From Formosa agariphila KMM 3901 (GTDB lineage Bacteria; Bacteroidota; Bacteroidia; Flavobacteriales; Flavobacteriaceae): a stretch of DNA of 64,000 nucleotides. Numbering within the stretch: position 1 is the first letter of the stretch; each line of letters opens with the position of its first letter. The notes beneath the pieces were generated by a model that saw only the letters and a list, made by a program, of their open reading frames with translations, did not search any database and was not told where the DNA came from. Positions 51,886-62,421 of the stretch are shown in pieces. Location: NCBI RefSeq assembly GCF_000723205.1, contig NZ_HG315671.1:3044940-3108939 (forward strand), in the 5' to 3' direction. Made by a program: the position numbers and the translations under genes.

Positions 51886-52163
51886 TGAAACGCTACGTCA
51901 TATACAAAGATATTCGTAAGCGTGCCATCATATTTGGTTTGCCTATGCTGTATTTCGCTGTGATGATGATGGTGATTATTTTATCGCTTTTGGTAATCAT
52001 CTTCTCTTTCAGTTTTCAGATGGTTATTGTTGTACTTATCGCAAATGCAGGACTCTATATCCTACTCATACGACTCGTAAAGCATCCCTTTCACCTACAG
52101 CTGGGCAATACCTTTCCTAAACTTATCAGCAATAAACAATGTTCAAACCTGAATTATGAATAA
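51885..52163 (+). CDS. traF: TraF/DUF4133 conjugation protein
   Basis: 92 residues with two membrane helices (about 18-40 and 45-60): 'GLPMLYFAVMMMVIILSLLV' and a short basic C-terminus. It has the size and topology of DUF4133, the VirB3-like inner-membrane partner of TraG. It overlaps traE by 1 base and traG by 8 bases. Confidence 0.82.
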   Translation: MKRYVIYKDIRKRAIIFGLPMLYFAVMMMVIILSLLVIIFSFSFQMVIVVLIANAGLYILLIRLVKHPFHLQLGNTFPKLISNKQCSNLNYE

Positions 52164-54558
52164 AATTAATCTTGCACAATATCACCCGATTATAGATATT
52201 CAAAACCATATCATTTTTGCAAATAATGGCCATGTAGTTTTAGGATATAAAGGCGACTTACCTGAAGTCTATTCACTGGCTGAAAAAGATTTTGATGACT
52301 TGCACACCAATTGGTTTCAAGCTATTAAATCCTTGCCTGCTGGTTGTGTGATTCATAAACAGGATGTGTATTTAAATCAAAAGTATAATTCAGAACAGCT
52401 GCCAAATAATACATTTTTAGAACGTGCTACTCACGACCACTTTAAAGACCGTAGTACCATCACTCATGACTGCTACTTGTTTTTTACCCTTCCTAAATCG
52501 AAAGGCACAAACTCCAGTAAGTTTATTAATCCGTTTAAAAAACCGTCGATTGCAAAAGCGATGGAATCCACAGATCAAGTCCTTGCTTTTATTAAGGCCG
52601 TATCAGACACCATTTCCTTTCTAAATATGTCTAAGCATTTCGTATTTACTCCACTGTCAGAATCTGAAATCCTGGAGTATACCAGAACCTATTTTAACGG
52701 GTTTAATACGGAAGTAGATACTGATATACTATTAGATAAATCAGGAGCTCAAATCGGTGAACATCATTTTGATGTCTTAGCCATAAACAGCGAATTGTGC
52801 TTTGATGAGCATGTACAATCTTGCAAGAAGAATAGCAATTTCACTTCAGATGATTTTGTGTTCCATCAGGGGTTTATAGATGGTTTGGGATTAACCTTAA
52901 ACGACAATCACATTATCAATCAAATCATCTATCTCGACGACAAACAAAAATGGCGAAAACTCCTAGATAAAAAAGTAGACGAACTGCAGAAGAGTTCCAA
53001 TTTCGGATCTCAGAACAAAGTGATTCTTGAAAAGATTCAGCACATATTATCTCAGATCAATCAGGACGATAGCAGTCTTGTGGTTCGAGGCCAATTAAAT
53101 GTAATGTTTTGGTCAAAAGATGAATCTAGATTGGATACGATTGCTTCCAAAATTAAAACAGAATTTAAAGATATAGGGATGATTCCATATGCTCCAAAAG
53201 GGCACGAACGCTCTCAATATATACTGAATAATTATTGCTGCTTCACCTCTAACTTTTCTGATGATGATTTATATGTAACCGATTTAAAACATGCCCTTTG
53301 TTTACTCATCAACACTAGTAATTACAAATCTGATGCTACAGGTATTCTCTTCAATGACAGGTTAAATAACACCCCTGTTTTTAAAGATGTTTGGGATGAT
53401 GACAAGAAACGCATTAAAGCGCGGAACTTTGCCATTTTTGCACCTACGGGAGAAGGAAAGTCTTTTTTAGCTAATAATATTCTGCGTCAATATTTTGAAA
53501 GTGGTGTGCGCCTAGTCATCATTGATCTTGGTGGATCCTATTCCAAATTCGCAAAACTTTATCCAAAAGATCATACCATTTTAAAATACAAATATGGTCA
53601 CAATTTAGGGATTAATCCCTTTTACTTGGCACAATCTGAAGAGCTAACTACAGATCGTCTTGAAGATTTAAGCGTATTTTTATTGGAACTATTTGCTGCA
53701 GGCATCGAAGTCAGTAAGGCACAAACTGTGGCCCTTAAAAAGATACTTGCACATTATTATAAAGACGTTATGGATGGCCATTCACTTCAAGGGCTGTATT
53801 CTTTTATTGAACAAAATCAAAGCACTTTATTAGCCGATTTAAAGATTCATAAAGACTATTTCAACATTACCAACTTTTTACACATTATGTCTGAATATGT
53901 TGGAGAAGGCATGTATAGTTTTCTATTTGAAGTGAACGAAGATCAATCCTATAAAATTGAAGACAAGCGTTTGATTGTCTTTGAACTTGATGAAGTCAAG
54001 GATAATAAAGAAATTTTATCTGTGATGCTTAAGCTTATTAAAACAGCCATTCAGCGTACCATTTGGCAAAATCGTTCGGAAAAGGGAATCATCCTTTTCG
54101 ATGAATTCGCCAAGCAACTCAAATTCGATAATGTCTTGGAGAGTGTAGAATTCTATTACCAAGCCATTCGAAAACAAAATGGAGCCATTGGAATTATTTT
54201 GCAGTCTATAAACCAGTTACCAAACTCGAGTACCTCCGCTAGTATTTTGGAAAATACGCAAGTGATATACAGCTTAAATAACGAAAAAGGTTACGATGAA
54301 TTAAAGGAACGTTTGCATTTGTCTAGCCATGATTTGAATCAACTGAAGTCGATTAAAAACAATCTTACGGGAATCCGTAAATACACTGAAATCTTTATCA
54401 AAATCGGAAAGGAAAGTAACATTTTTAGACTAGAAGTTCCTAAAGCAGTCTATGCAGCTTACCTCACAGACGGGAAAGAAAACGAAGACATCATGGCCCT
54501 TTATGAGTCCTGTGGTTCTATGGAAAAAGCGATTACAACATTCATTTCAAAATCTTAA
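52156..54558 (+). CDS. traG: TraG conjugation ATPase (VirB4-like)
   Basis: 800 residues. Walker A 'APTGEGKSFLANNILRQY' (about 432), Walker B 'KGIILFDEFAKQLKF' (about 645) and 'QNGAIGIILQSINQLPNS' are typical of the VirB4 family. It powers assembly of the transfer channel. It is followed by traI 12 bases later. Confidence 0.93.
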   Translation: MNKINLAQYHPIIDIQNHIIFANNGHVVLGYKGDLPEVYSLAEKDFDDLHTNWFQAIKSLPAGCVIHKQDVYLNQKYNSEQLPNNTFLERATHDHFKDRSTITHDCYLFFTLPKSKGTNSSKFINPFKKPSIAKAMESTDQVLAFIKAVSDTISFLNMSKHFVFTPLSESEILEYTRTYFNGFNTEVDTDILLDKSGAQIGEHHFDVLAINSELCFDEHVQSCKKNSNFTSDDFVFHQGFIDGLGLTLNDNHIINQIIYLDDKQKWRKLLDKKVDELQKSSNFGSQNKVILEKIQHILSQINQDDSSLVVRGQLNVMFWSKDESRLDTIASKIKTEFKDIGMIPYAPKGHERSQYILNNYCCFTSNFSDDDLYVTDLKHALCLLINTSNYKSDATGILFNDRLNNTPVFKDVWDDDKKRIKARNFAIFAPTGEGKSFLANNILRQYFESGVRLVIIDLGGSYSKFAKLYPKDHTILKYKYGHNLGINPFYLAQSEELTTDRLEDLSVFLLELFAAGIEVSKAQTVALKKILAHYYKDVMDGHSLQGLYSFIEQNQSTLLADLKIHKDYFNITNFLHIMSEYVGEGMYSFLFEVNEDQSYKIEDKRLIVFELDEVKDNKEILSVMLKLIKTAIQRTIWQNRSEKGIILFDEFAKQLKFDNVLESVEFYYQAIRKQNGAIGIILQSINQLPNSSTSASILENTQVIYSLNNEKGYDELKERLHLSSHDLNQLKSIKNNLTGIRKYTEIFIKIGKESNIFRLEVPKAVYAAYLTDGKENEDIMALYESCGSMEKAITTFISKS

Positions 54559-54570
54559 AACGGATGCCTT

Positions 54571-55146
54571 ATGAAAATAAAACACACATTTTTAATTCTC
54601 ATTATTGTTTTTACGTTTACTAGTAATGTAAGCGCACAAGGGATGCCTGTTTATGACAATACCAATTTTGTAAGTTTAGTAAAATCACTTGTAGAATCTG
54701 CAAAACAAACCTCCCAGCTTATACAAACGGTTAAGTTTTTAAAAGATCAAAAGGAGAATATAGAGAAAGTAAACGCCGTCATTCAGCAGCTCAAAGCTGT
54801 TAAGGAATTGGCTAAAAATAATGAACGCTTATATAACGTTGTTCGTACGGATTTACGAGACATACTAAACTCCAAATATATAAGGCCAGACGAAGTAAAT
54901 CGCATTTCAGACACCTTCAATGCCATTATGGAAACAGCCATTGAAGACCTCGATTTTATTGATCAAATTCTATCTAGTAATTTTCTAAAAATGACTGATG
55001 CAGACCGTTCTAAAATCCTTAAAGACAAGGAAACGGAGTCCAATAATATGGTATCTGAAATTAATAATAAAACCAAACGTTATCGTGAAATCATCTCGTT
55101 TAGAGAAATGCAAGATTTAATAAACAATAGAGCTAAGAATTACTAA
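54571..55146 (+). CDS. traI: TraI/DUF4141-like periplasmic protein
   Basis: 191 residues with a signal peptide (MKIKHTFLILIIVFTFTSNVSA) and a helical mature domain rich in Lys/Glu ('LVESAKQTSQLIQTVKFLKD'). It fits DUF4141 (VirB5/TrbJ-like), a tip or channel-associated subunit. Position between traG and traJ is conserved in Bacteroidetes transfer operons. Confidence 0.83.
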   Translation: MKIKHTFLILIIVFTFTSNVSAQGMPVYDNTNFVSLVKSLVESAKQTSQLIQTVKFLKDQKENIEKVNAVIQQLKAVKELAKNNERLYNVVRTDLRDILNSKYIRPDEVNRISDTFNAIMETAIEDLDFIDQILSSNFLKMTDADRSKILKDKETESNNMVSEINNKTKRYREIISFREMQDLINNRAKNY

Positions 55147-55158
55147 ACACTCCAGATT

Positions 55159-55989
55159 ATGATACTTATGAGCATTGGATTAGAATATGTAGATGCCATT
55201 TTTCAGACTATAAAAGGCAGTGATTTTTCGCTATATGCCATGACGGGTATGAAATCTTTAGCGGTTTTGTTTTTCTTGGTCAATATTTTAAAGAAATACA
55301 ATGAAGGTGTTGCTAGTAAGGATGGGTATACTTGGGGCTTAAGTCCTGGAGAATTGGTTAAGAATTTTACCGTGATTATTCTTGTGATTTTTTCATCTCA
55401 AGTGCTAGGGGTTTTTGATAGTATTTTGGTAGCTATTGAAACAGAGTATAAAACTACGGCTCCTACTCTACTCCCCCTTCAAATGCAAGATATTCCCTTA
55501 GAAACCGATGTAGGCATGTTGGATATGGCTACTAAAGCAATGGCATTATTGTATGATGCATTGGTGACTCCGCTTTACGGATTTAAAATTCTAGCCTTTA
55601 TTATCAGTTTAGGATTATGGCTTATTGATTTGTTTATTTATCCGCTCTTTTTAGCTGAACGCTATTTTCTATTAGGGATCCTACAAGCCTTTTTTCCTTT
55701 GATTATAAGCATGGCAGTGTTTGAAAAGTTTCGTCCCATGGCCTACACCTTTTTTAAATTGTATGCAGCAGTGTATATGCTTGTTCCAGCGTTCTTTTTT
55801 GTCAATGTATTTGTCAATGCGGTTTATACGGAAATCAACACCACATTTTGGGTAAACCTTTTTGGAACGCAATTCGGAAGCGGCATATTCGCTCCTATAG
55901 TTGATCTCGGGTCTATCGGATTTATAGTCTTCCTAAAATTCAAATTATACAAACGTGCTACATCATTCACCTTCAAACTTTTTAACTAA
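55159..55989 (+). CDS. traJ: TraJ conjugation membrane protein (VirB6-like)
   Basis: 276 residues, six or seven membrane helices, with 'FSLYAMTGMKSLAVLFFLVN' and 'YGFKILAFIISLGLWLIDLF' among them. Size and position match TraJ, the polytopic channel component. The start could also be the ATG three codons downstream (MSIGLEYVDAIF). It is followed directly by traK. Confidence 0.87.
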   Translation: MILMSIGLEYVDAIFQTIKGSDFSLYAMTGMKSLAVLFFLVNILKKYNEGVASKDGYTWGLSPGELVKNFTVIILVIFSSQVLGVFDSILVAIETEYKTTAPTLLPLQMQDIPLETDVGMLDMATKAMALLYDALVTPLYGFKILAFIISLGLWLIDLFIYPLFLAERYFLLGILQAFFPLIISMAVFEKFRPMAYTFFKLYAAVYMLVPAFFFVNVFVNAVYTEINTTFWVNLFGTQFGSGIFAPIVDLGSIGFIVFLKFKLYKRATSFTFKLFN

Positions 55990-56604
55990 ATGAAAACGCC
56001 TTATAAAAATATTTATAGTGTTCTAAAACTCAATAGAATTATTGTGATTTCACTGGTTGTCTGCACACTTTTAATCTGCTGTTTTGCAACTTGGATTGTT
56101 TACGATACTCATAAAAAAGCGCTTAATAGTGCCTTTGCAATCAGCACCAATGGCGCTGTAATTCCGTTATCTTGGGTGACTCAAAAAGAAAATTTAGAAG
56201 TAGAAGCTTTGGCTCATATAGAATTATTTCACACCTACTTCTACGATATCGATGCTAGTAATTATGAATCTCATCTTGAAAAAGCCTTATGGCTTGGCAA
56301 TAGTTCTATAGATAACCTATATCGGCAGAAAAAAGCAGATGGCGTTTACAACCGCTTATTACAATATTCTTTAGTTCAAAAGGTACTCAGAATAGACACC
56401 CAATTAGATTTAACGTCTGAACCTTACCAATTTCAAACGGTAACTATTTTTGAAATCAATCGCGGTACTACTATAGATACGTACGAGCTCGTATCCTCTG
56501 GAGACTTAATTATGGTCGATCGGAATTTCCCTAAAAACACCCACGGGATGCTGATAACCAATTATTTCGAAAACACCCTTAAGAAAGTTCAAGTTAAAAA
56601 TTAA
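55990..56604 (+). CDS. traK: TraK conjugation protein (VirB8-like)
   Basis: 204 residues. One N-terminal membrane helix (about 18-36, 'IIVISLVVCTLLICCFATWI') is followed by an alpha/beta periplasmic domain with 'EALAHIELFHTYFYDIDASN'. It matches TraK, a VirB8-type assembly factor. It starts at the base after the traJ stop. Confidence 0.9.
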   Translation: MKTPYKNIYSVLKLNRIIVISLVVCTLLICCFATWIVYDTHKKALNSAFAISTNGAVIPLSWVTQKENLEVEALAHIELFHTYFYDIDASNYESHLEKALWLGNSSIDNLYRQKKADGVYNRLLQYSLVQKVLRIDTQLDLTSEPYQFQTVTIFEINRGTTIDTYELVSSGDLIMVDRNFPKNTHGMLITNYFENTLKKVQVKN

Positions 56605-56617
56605 AAAACAAGATATT

Positions 56618-57547
56618 ATGAAACTCAATAAAAACAAAATAGTCTTTGGAGGTGTGATCACTGTCGTACTTATTTTCCTAGTGAGTTACTCGCTACTTTT
56701 AATTAATGAATCTGAAGACGACATAGACACTTTAAAACAAACGGAAGTCCCTTTACTAGAAGACGACAAGCAAACCTACAGCTCGAAACTTGATGCGATT
56801 AATGACCTTAAGGAAGTTAGAGAAACCAATGCTCCTAGTATTTATGATGAAAAATTAATGGATTCTCTCGGATATTTTGATGCTGATTTTCAGGAAAAGG
56901 AAAAACAACGTATTGTCGATAGCATTTATAAACAGAATAGAATTAACACTCCCAATCGTGATTATAGACCTAAAAAAGAAACTGTTGACTTTAAACCAAC
57001 AATTAAAACTGAAGACAGTTTAAACCAAGTCGAAGCTGATCGTATAGAACTCAAGGAAATCGGATTAGAGCACCAACTCTTTTTTGCGTCCAATCCTAAG
57101 TTTCAAGACAAAATAAACGTGAAATCTACCAAACCTCCAATTCCAGTTGTCGTAGACCAAACTCAAATCGTTAAAAAAGAATACCGTTTACAAATGCGGC
57201 TTTCTGAAGCAACCATTTTAAATGGGCATTCTTTTCCTAAAAACACTAAAGTCTTTGGTTTTGTAAGTTTTAAACCGAATCGCGTGATGGTAAACATCTC
57301 TAACATTAATCATCATAAAGTGAATCTAAAAGCTTTTGATGTCCTTGATGGCTCCGAAGGTATTTATATTGAAAACAGTTATCGGGCTGAAGCAAAAACC
57401 GAAGTCATCGGGGATATTGTTGACGACATTAACATCTCCGGTGTTCCACAAATAAGCGGTCTTAAAAGCGTGTTTTCTAGAAGTAATCGGCACGTTAAAG
57501 TCACCATTTTGAATAATTACAAACTCCTATTAAAACCAACACTATAA
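56618..57547 (+). CDS. traM: TraM conjugation protein (VirB10-like)
   Basis: 309 residues. N-terminal helix (8-29), a long charged linker (about 30-180) and a C-terminal beta domain with 'LQMRLSEATILNGHSFPKNT'. This is the layout of TraM, which spans the periplasm. It is 13 bases after traK. Confidence 0.88.
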   Translation: MKLNKNKIVFGGVITVVLIFLVSYSLLLINESEDDIDTLKQTEVPLLEDDKQTYSSKLDAINDLKEVRETNAPSIYDEKLMDSLGYFDADFQEKEKQRIVDSIYKQNRINTPNRDYRPKKETVDFKPTIKTEDSLNQVEADRIELKEIGLEHQLFFASNPKFQDKINVKSTKPPIPVVVDQTQIVKKEYRLQMRLSEATILNGHSFPKNTKVFGFVSFKPNRVMVNISNINHHKVNLKAFDVLDGSEGIYIENSYRAEAKTEVIGDIVDDINISGVPQISGLKSVFSRSNRHVKVTILNNYKLLLKPTL

Positions 57548-57566
57548 TCTTTAAATCTCTACACTT

Positions 57567-58400
57567 ATGTTACGTTTCTACATTTTCTCAATCAGTTTAC
57601 TATGTTTCAGTAAAGCCTTAGCACAACCTAAACCCATACTAGACACCCTTTATGCTAACGACCATCAAGCTATGGCGCTGTTCTTCCCGGATCCAATCCG
57701 TCAAGCCATTACAGGGTCAGATGATTTTATATTCACTTACAATAGGGAAAACAAACAACATTTCGGATTACTCCAGGGTAAGCAAAGTCAAGATAGTAAC
57801 CTTTTAATTATTAGTGATAGTGGATTAGTGTATTCTTACATTTTAGCACATAAACCACAACTCAAAGAATTTAATCGGTTTGTTGCAACATCAGAAGCTA
57901 TAGGTTATGAAAAACCAAGATCCATTCCGCCTAAACCGAAAACCACAACAGAAAAAAACGCTACTAAAAAAGTAGATTACAATGCTGAATTCTGCCAATA
58001 TTTAATCACAAAAAATAAAAACAATTCCATCAGGAAAACGAAAAAACACGATATAACTTTAGAACTAAAAAACATTGTGTATAACCAGAACAAATTATAC
58101 GCCATCCTAAAAATCATCAACAATTCAAGTCTAGATTACGATATTAATTACCTAAACACAACTGTTGTAACTCGTAAAAAAGGCAAAAACAAATCTATGC
58201 AAAGTCTATTTGTAGCACCAAAATTTGTTTACAATATGCCAACACGTGTTTTAAAGAAACGTTCTCAAACTGTTGTTTATGTACTTCCTAAGTTTTCAAT
58301 TAGTAATGATAGAGTGGTACATTTTACGCTTAATGAAAGTGCTGGGGAACGTGATTTGAGGTTGAAGGTGCAGCATCGAGTTGTAAATCGGCCGAAATAA
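57567..58400 (+). CDS. traN: TraN conjugation protein (VirB9-like)
   Basis: 277 residues with a signal peptide (MLRFYIFSISLLCFSKALA), an N-terminal beta domain and a C-terminal beta domain 'LELKNIVYNQNKLYAILKII'. It matches TraN (DUF4138), a VirB9-like channel subunit. It is the last tra gene visible: traO, traP and traQ do not follow, and the next gene is on the other strand. Confidence 0.88.
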   Translation: MLRFYIFSISLLCFSKALAQPKPILDTLYANDHQAMALFFPDPIRQAITGSDDFIFTYNRENKQHFGLLQGKQSQDSNLLIISDSGLVYSYILAHKPQLKEFNRFVATSEAIGYEKPRSIPPKPKTTTEKNATKKVDYNAEFCQYLITKNKNNSIRKTKKHDITLELKNIVYNQNKLYAILKIINNSSLDYDINYLNTTVVTRKKGKNKSMQSLFVAPKFVYNMPTRVLKKRSQTVVYVLPKFSISNDRVVHFTLNESAGERDLRLKVQHRVVNRPK

Positions 58401-58497
58401 AATTCAGGAAGGCATTGAATATATAATAGTAAAAAACTTGGTAATAGCTGAACACCAAATTCCCTGCCCACAAATGATATTTACAAAAAAGCAAATA

Positions 58498-59856
58498 TTA
58501 TAATTGTATTGTTGCTTTAATAGCCTTAATAAGCTCTAATTTAGTTTGCAAAAAATCAGAGGTAAGTGTTGCAGTACTCTGAAATTCTTGGTTAAATAGA
58601 TTTAAATTAATTATGGGTAATTGATGTGATCTAATTTCAACGGTTTTACTTCCGGCCAATTCATCGACAATTTTAATTTCAGACACTTTTTCTTGGTATC
58701 TAGTTATCGTATTTGGGTAGTACAATAAAACCTCATCTACATTATTTCGCACAGCATATGCCAACATTTGATATAAGTCGTTTTGAGATATCCCTTTCTT
58801 GGGGTTTGTATCATCAGTGTAAACAATTTTGTATTTGGTATCGGCAATGTATTTTTTTTCTCCTATTTGTAAAAATAAATCGGGTTTCAGTTTAAAGTTT
58901 TGTTCTACATCTAAATAGTTCTTACTTACTTGAGCTTTTGCCTTTATGTCTTCAATTTCCTTATCGATAAAACCAAATATAAAGTCTTCGAACACATATT
59001 CCATTGGTAACAGAAAAGCGAATAATTTTAAATCGCTTTTATAATTAAACGACACACTATTCTCTAAAAACAATATGCAATAATCGCGAATAGTTTCAAA
59101 ACTTGAAAACATTGGATTAAAGGACATTCTTTTCATTTGGTCTGAAGACACGGGCTCATCTTTTACCTCATTTAGAATAAATATTATATCATTTAAAAAT
59201 CGCCTGCTTTGGTCTTCTTTTGTTAACGACAATAACAGTTTAGACACATATTTAACACCTCTATTAAATTCATTATCCATTATAAACGCATCAAAAGCGC
59301 AGGATACTTTATGGTTTCTAGCCCGAGATAGATTATTCTTAATATATGCCGGAAAATCGATACGTCCTTTTACATAGGAAAGCTCGTCGTTAACATCTGA
59401 GTAGTTTTGATATATCGCAGAGTTTAATAATTCTCTGGTATATTTACTAAACAAATACACAAGAATTTCGAAGAAATCGGCCTTTTCTTTATTTAAGCTA
59501 GAGACATAATTAGGAAACTTTAATTTCCTGCAATAACTTAACCACCACAGAATATGTTTATTTATAGTTTTAACATCATTCTCTGTCGGCTCTTCTCCTT
59601 TATAAAAAATCTTTGGTAATAGATTAATGGTTTGCTCTTTAAAATGAATTACACCAACATATTTATTAGACTTTAAGGTTTTTGTTTTGTGTAAGAATTG
59701 TATAAATCGTTGTTGCTCTACTCTATTATCTTCTTCAGTATTATAATAGTTTGACTTTTCCCGTTTAGCCCAAATATCATCCAAGAATACTTCCAAATCA
59801 TCGAAATGCTGATGTGGAAAATCTGATTTATTTTTATATTCGAAGAGGTTAGTCAT
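58498..59856 (-). CDS. mcrC: McrC-like subunit of McrBC restriction system
   Basis: 452 residues. The C-terminal PD-(D/E)XK nuclease is 'NFKLKPDLFLQIGEKKYIAD' then 'TKYKIV' (about 317-342), giving the Asp..Asp-x-Lys set. The N-terminal part binds McrB. It cuts DNA carrying modified cytosine, driven by McrB translocation. It overlaps mcrB by 8 bases and lies directly beyond the tra operon in the opposite direction. Confidence 0.9.
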   Translation of the reverse strand: MTNLFEYKNKSDFPHQHFDDLEVFLDDIWAKREKSNYYNTEEDNRVEQQRFIQFLHKTKTLKSNKYVGVIHFKEQTINLLPKIFYKGEEPTENDVKTINKHILWWLSYCRKLKFPNYVSSLNKEKADFFEILVYLFSKYTRELLNSAIYQNYSDVNDELSYVKGRIDFPAYIKNNLSRARNHKVSCAFDAFIMDNEFNRGVKYVSKLLLSLTKEDQSRRFLNDIIFILNEVKDEPVSSDQMKRMSFNPMFSSFETIRDYCILFLENSVSFNYKSDLKLFAFLLPMEYVFEDFIFGFIDKEIEDIKAKAQVSKNYLDVEQNFKLKPDLFLQIGEKKYIADTKYKIVYTDDTNPKKGISQNDLYQMLAYAVRNNVDEVLLYYPNTITRYQEKVSEIKIVDELAGSKTVEIRSHQLPIINLNLFNQEFQSTATLTSDFLQTKLELIKAIKATIQL

Positions 59857-62293
59857 TACTCACATATCTCATCGGCCATCCATCTACATTGATATTTGCC
59901 AGCTGTAATATTTTTTGCACCTCTTCGATATCATTCATAAAATACTCTAAAAGTAAAGGGACTACCTTATTGTTGATGGTATTTTCTAAATTATAATCCT
60001 CTCCCATAAAATAAGAATGACCAATGGTAAAATCATGCCCTTTTCTGGATATAACTTCTTTATTAATGGCATCAAGGATTGTTGCATCATATACTATTTT
60101 ATCTGGTGTAGGTTGAGAATTCGGATACATAGGCACAAATTCGAAACGTCTTCTTAGTGCTATATCTAAAAGCGCAATAGACTTATCGGCCGTATTCATA
60201 GTACCAATAATATATAAGTTAGATGGTACGATAAACTTATCGCCAGATGGCAAGGTTGCCATAAGTGGTATTTTACCTCCAGACCGTTTGTCTTTTTCAA
60301 TAAGCGTTATTAATTCGCCAAACACCCTTGAAATATTGGCTCTGTTTATTTCATCTATGATAATAACGTAGTTCTGCTTTAAAACTTGTTCTACATCTCT
60401 TTTTCCTTGCTGTAACAGTTCATTTAAAATGGGATTATAATAGGGCTGAAGCTCTCCTAAAATAATTTTATTTTCACCTGCGTCATACATTTTTTTTAAA
60501 GTAGCAATACTAAGCGAATGTTTAGATTCTCCTTGATTTTTTCTAAATTCTATAGATTTTTCTCCAACTTCTGTAATGTAAAATGAAGTCTGTTTCATCT
60601 TAACTTCTACTTCATTAGTGTCACCTTCTTGAAGTGGTTTTATTAACTCCATAAAAACCTCTAAAAAATCTTTTTTGGCTGAATCAGGATTTTCAGAATC
60701 TTTAGCATTTTTTAATGCTCTATCTGCTATTTTCTTAAAAACACCATCACTTTTAAAAAATGATAATTCACCCCCAATTTCAACATCTGGTCTTAATCCT
60801 TGAATAAAATCTTCGTAGCTATAGTTTTGATGAAAAGTTATGAACTCTATTTTATCACCTAAATTATCATTAAAGACTTGTAAAGCTTCATTATAATTTA
60901 TTGATGCTTCTTCCTTAATTATTTTAGCCGCTTCTAAAATCGTATTATAGGTTTTACCTGTTCCTGGAGGCCCGTAAAAAATTTGGTTTAAGGGCGCTTT
61001 ATAGGTTTCTCTAGGCTCTACACTTATCTTGTTAGAATTGTGGTCTTTCATTATATTTTGCATATCGATATTTTCAGCATACGAAATTCCTAATTGAGTG
61101 AATATTTTCATACGATACTCTTTATCGAAAACAGATTTTCTAAAAGCACTATTATCATATTCTTTAGCATCTGTATGCTTATCTCTTTCTATTTCATTTT
61201 CTACGGCTCTTTTAATATCGTCATAATTACTAAGCACCATGTCGATTTTTCGCTCTTTATACAAATAATCGCTCCCTGTATTACTCGTAAATATTTCTTT
61301 TTTCCCCTGGTCCTCTTCTATAACCTCGTTCGAAATAAAATCGAACACCTCTTTTTTCACATTTAAGCAATAGCGTTTTCCTACCTGAAAACTCAACCTT
61401 TTTTGAGCCGTACTAAATACCAAATTCTCCTGGTCCTGTAATTCTAAATCTGATTTAAATTTATCTATCACAGCATAGTATTGACCTAATGCTATGGTAT
61501 TGATGTTCTTTAATACCTTTTTAAAAATATTCTCATCGTTTATAAATATAAAATTAACGCCTTCATTACTTTCTTCCCAAAGTGTTTTGTTTTGCTGTGT
61601 ATGTTTTATAAAATCAGTCCAGGATGTAAATTTTTCATCTTGATTTAAAAATTCCTGCTTTGTTAGGTTATGCCCTTTATGCACCCCACCAACAATACCA
61701 TTTTTAGTTATGGAAAAAAACAACTGATACGCATATTGCACACTTGGTGAAGACTCTGGTATAATGGCTACCCACACACTATCTGAACCATAGTTATTTG
61801 AACCTTGAAAACTTACTTTATGTTTTTGAATATTTTGTAGATTGTTAGCTTCAACAATCTCATTAGCCATTATTTCCAACTGCTCCTTTATTTGGACATT
61901 ATCGGAGATACTGTAAACAAAAGGAAATAGTATTTTGAAAGCATCTTTCCAATTAGGAAACATACCCGATTTACTATTTTTATAATTAGTTAAACTTTGT
62001 TGAAGGGTTTCGTTAAAATGGTAATAAGCAGAGATATCTCTATTTTCGATAGCTTGTTTTAAATCATCAATCTCTGTTTTACCAATGGTCTTTCCTTGTC
62101 TTAACTCGTTAGCTATTAAAAACCGTAAGGTTTTAACAGGTCTAAACTCGGATACTGGCGTATACTGCTCTATTACCTCTTCTAAATTATCATGATTTTT
62201 ATTTACATACTCGAAAAGACTAGCCTCATTAACTTTAAGCTTATTTAATCGTTTTGCTTTTTCTATTATGTTATTTACTAAAATATTTTCCAT
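59849..62293 (-). CDS. mcrB: McrB-like AAA+ GTPase of McrBC restriction system
   Basis: 814 residues. The N-terminal ~400 residues include a DUF3578-like DNA-recognition part ('YGSDSVWVAIIPESSPSVQY'). The AAA+ GTPase has Walker A 'IFYGPPGTGKTYNTILEAAK' (about 435), Walker B 'YVIIIDEINRANISRVFGEL' and the McrB signature 'IIGTMNTADKSIALLDIALR'. Assembled as a hexamer it moves DNA to McrC. It lies 128 bases from hsdM, so restriction genes form one block. Confidence 0.92.
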   Translation of the reverse strand: MENILVNNIIEKAKRLNKLKVNEASLFEYVNKNHDNLEEVIEQYTPVSEFRPVKTLRFLIANELRQGKTIGKTEIDDLKQAIENRDISAYYHFNETLQQSLTNYKNSKSGMFPNWKDAFKILFPFVYSISDNVQIKEQLEIMANEIVEANNLQNIQKHKVSFQGSNNYGSDSVWVAIIPESSPSVQYAYQLFFSITKNGIVGGVHKGHNLTKQEFLNQDEKFTSWTDFIKHTQQNKTLWEESNEGVNFIFINDENIFKKVLKNINTIALGQYYAVIDKFKSDLELQDQENLVFSTAQKRLSFQVGKRYCLNVKKEVFDFISNEVIEEDQGKKEIFTSNTGSDYLYKERKIDMVLSNYDDIKRAVENEIERDKHTDAKEYDNSAFRKSVFDKEYRMKIFTQLGISYAENIDMQNIMKDHNSNKISVEPRETYKAPLNQIFYGPPGTGKTYNTILEAAKIIKEEASINYNEALQVFNDNLGDKIEFITFHQNYSYEDFIQGLRPDVEIGGELSFFKSDGVFKKIADRALKNAKDSENPDSAKKDFLEVFMELIKPLQEGDTNEVEVKMKQTSFYITEVGEKSIEFRKNQGESKHSLSIATLKKMYDAGENKIILGELQPYYNPILNELLQQGKRDVEQVLKQNYVIIIDEINRANISRVFGELITLIEKDKRSGGKIPLMATLPSGDKFIVPSNLYIIGTMNTADKSIALLDIALRRRFEFVPMYPNSQPTPDKIVYDATILDAINKEVISRKGHDFTIGHSYFMGEDYNLENTINNKVVPLLLEYFMNDIEEVQKILQLANINVDGWPMRYVSND

Positions 62294-62421
62294 TATAATT
62301 TTATTCCAAATCGGTTTTTAAATACTCTCAGTCCTTTTAATTCTTATTTGGAATCAAGGTGTATATTGAAGGTCAGTTTTAAACCTAATTTCTATTTACT
62401 GAGCAATGCTGAATCGTAAAA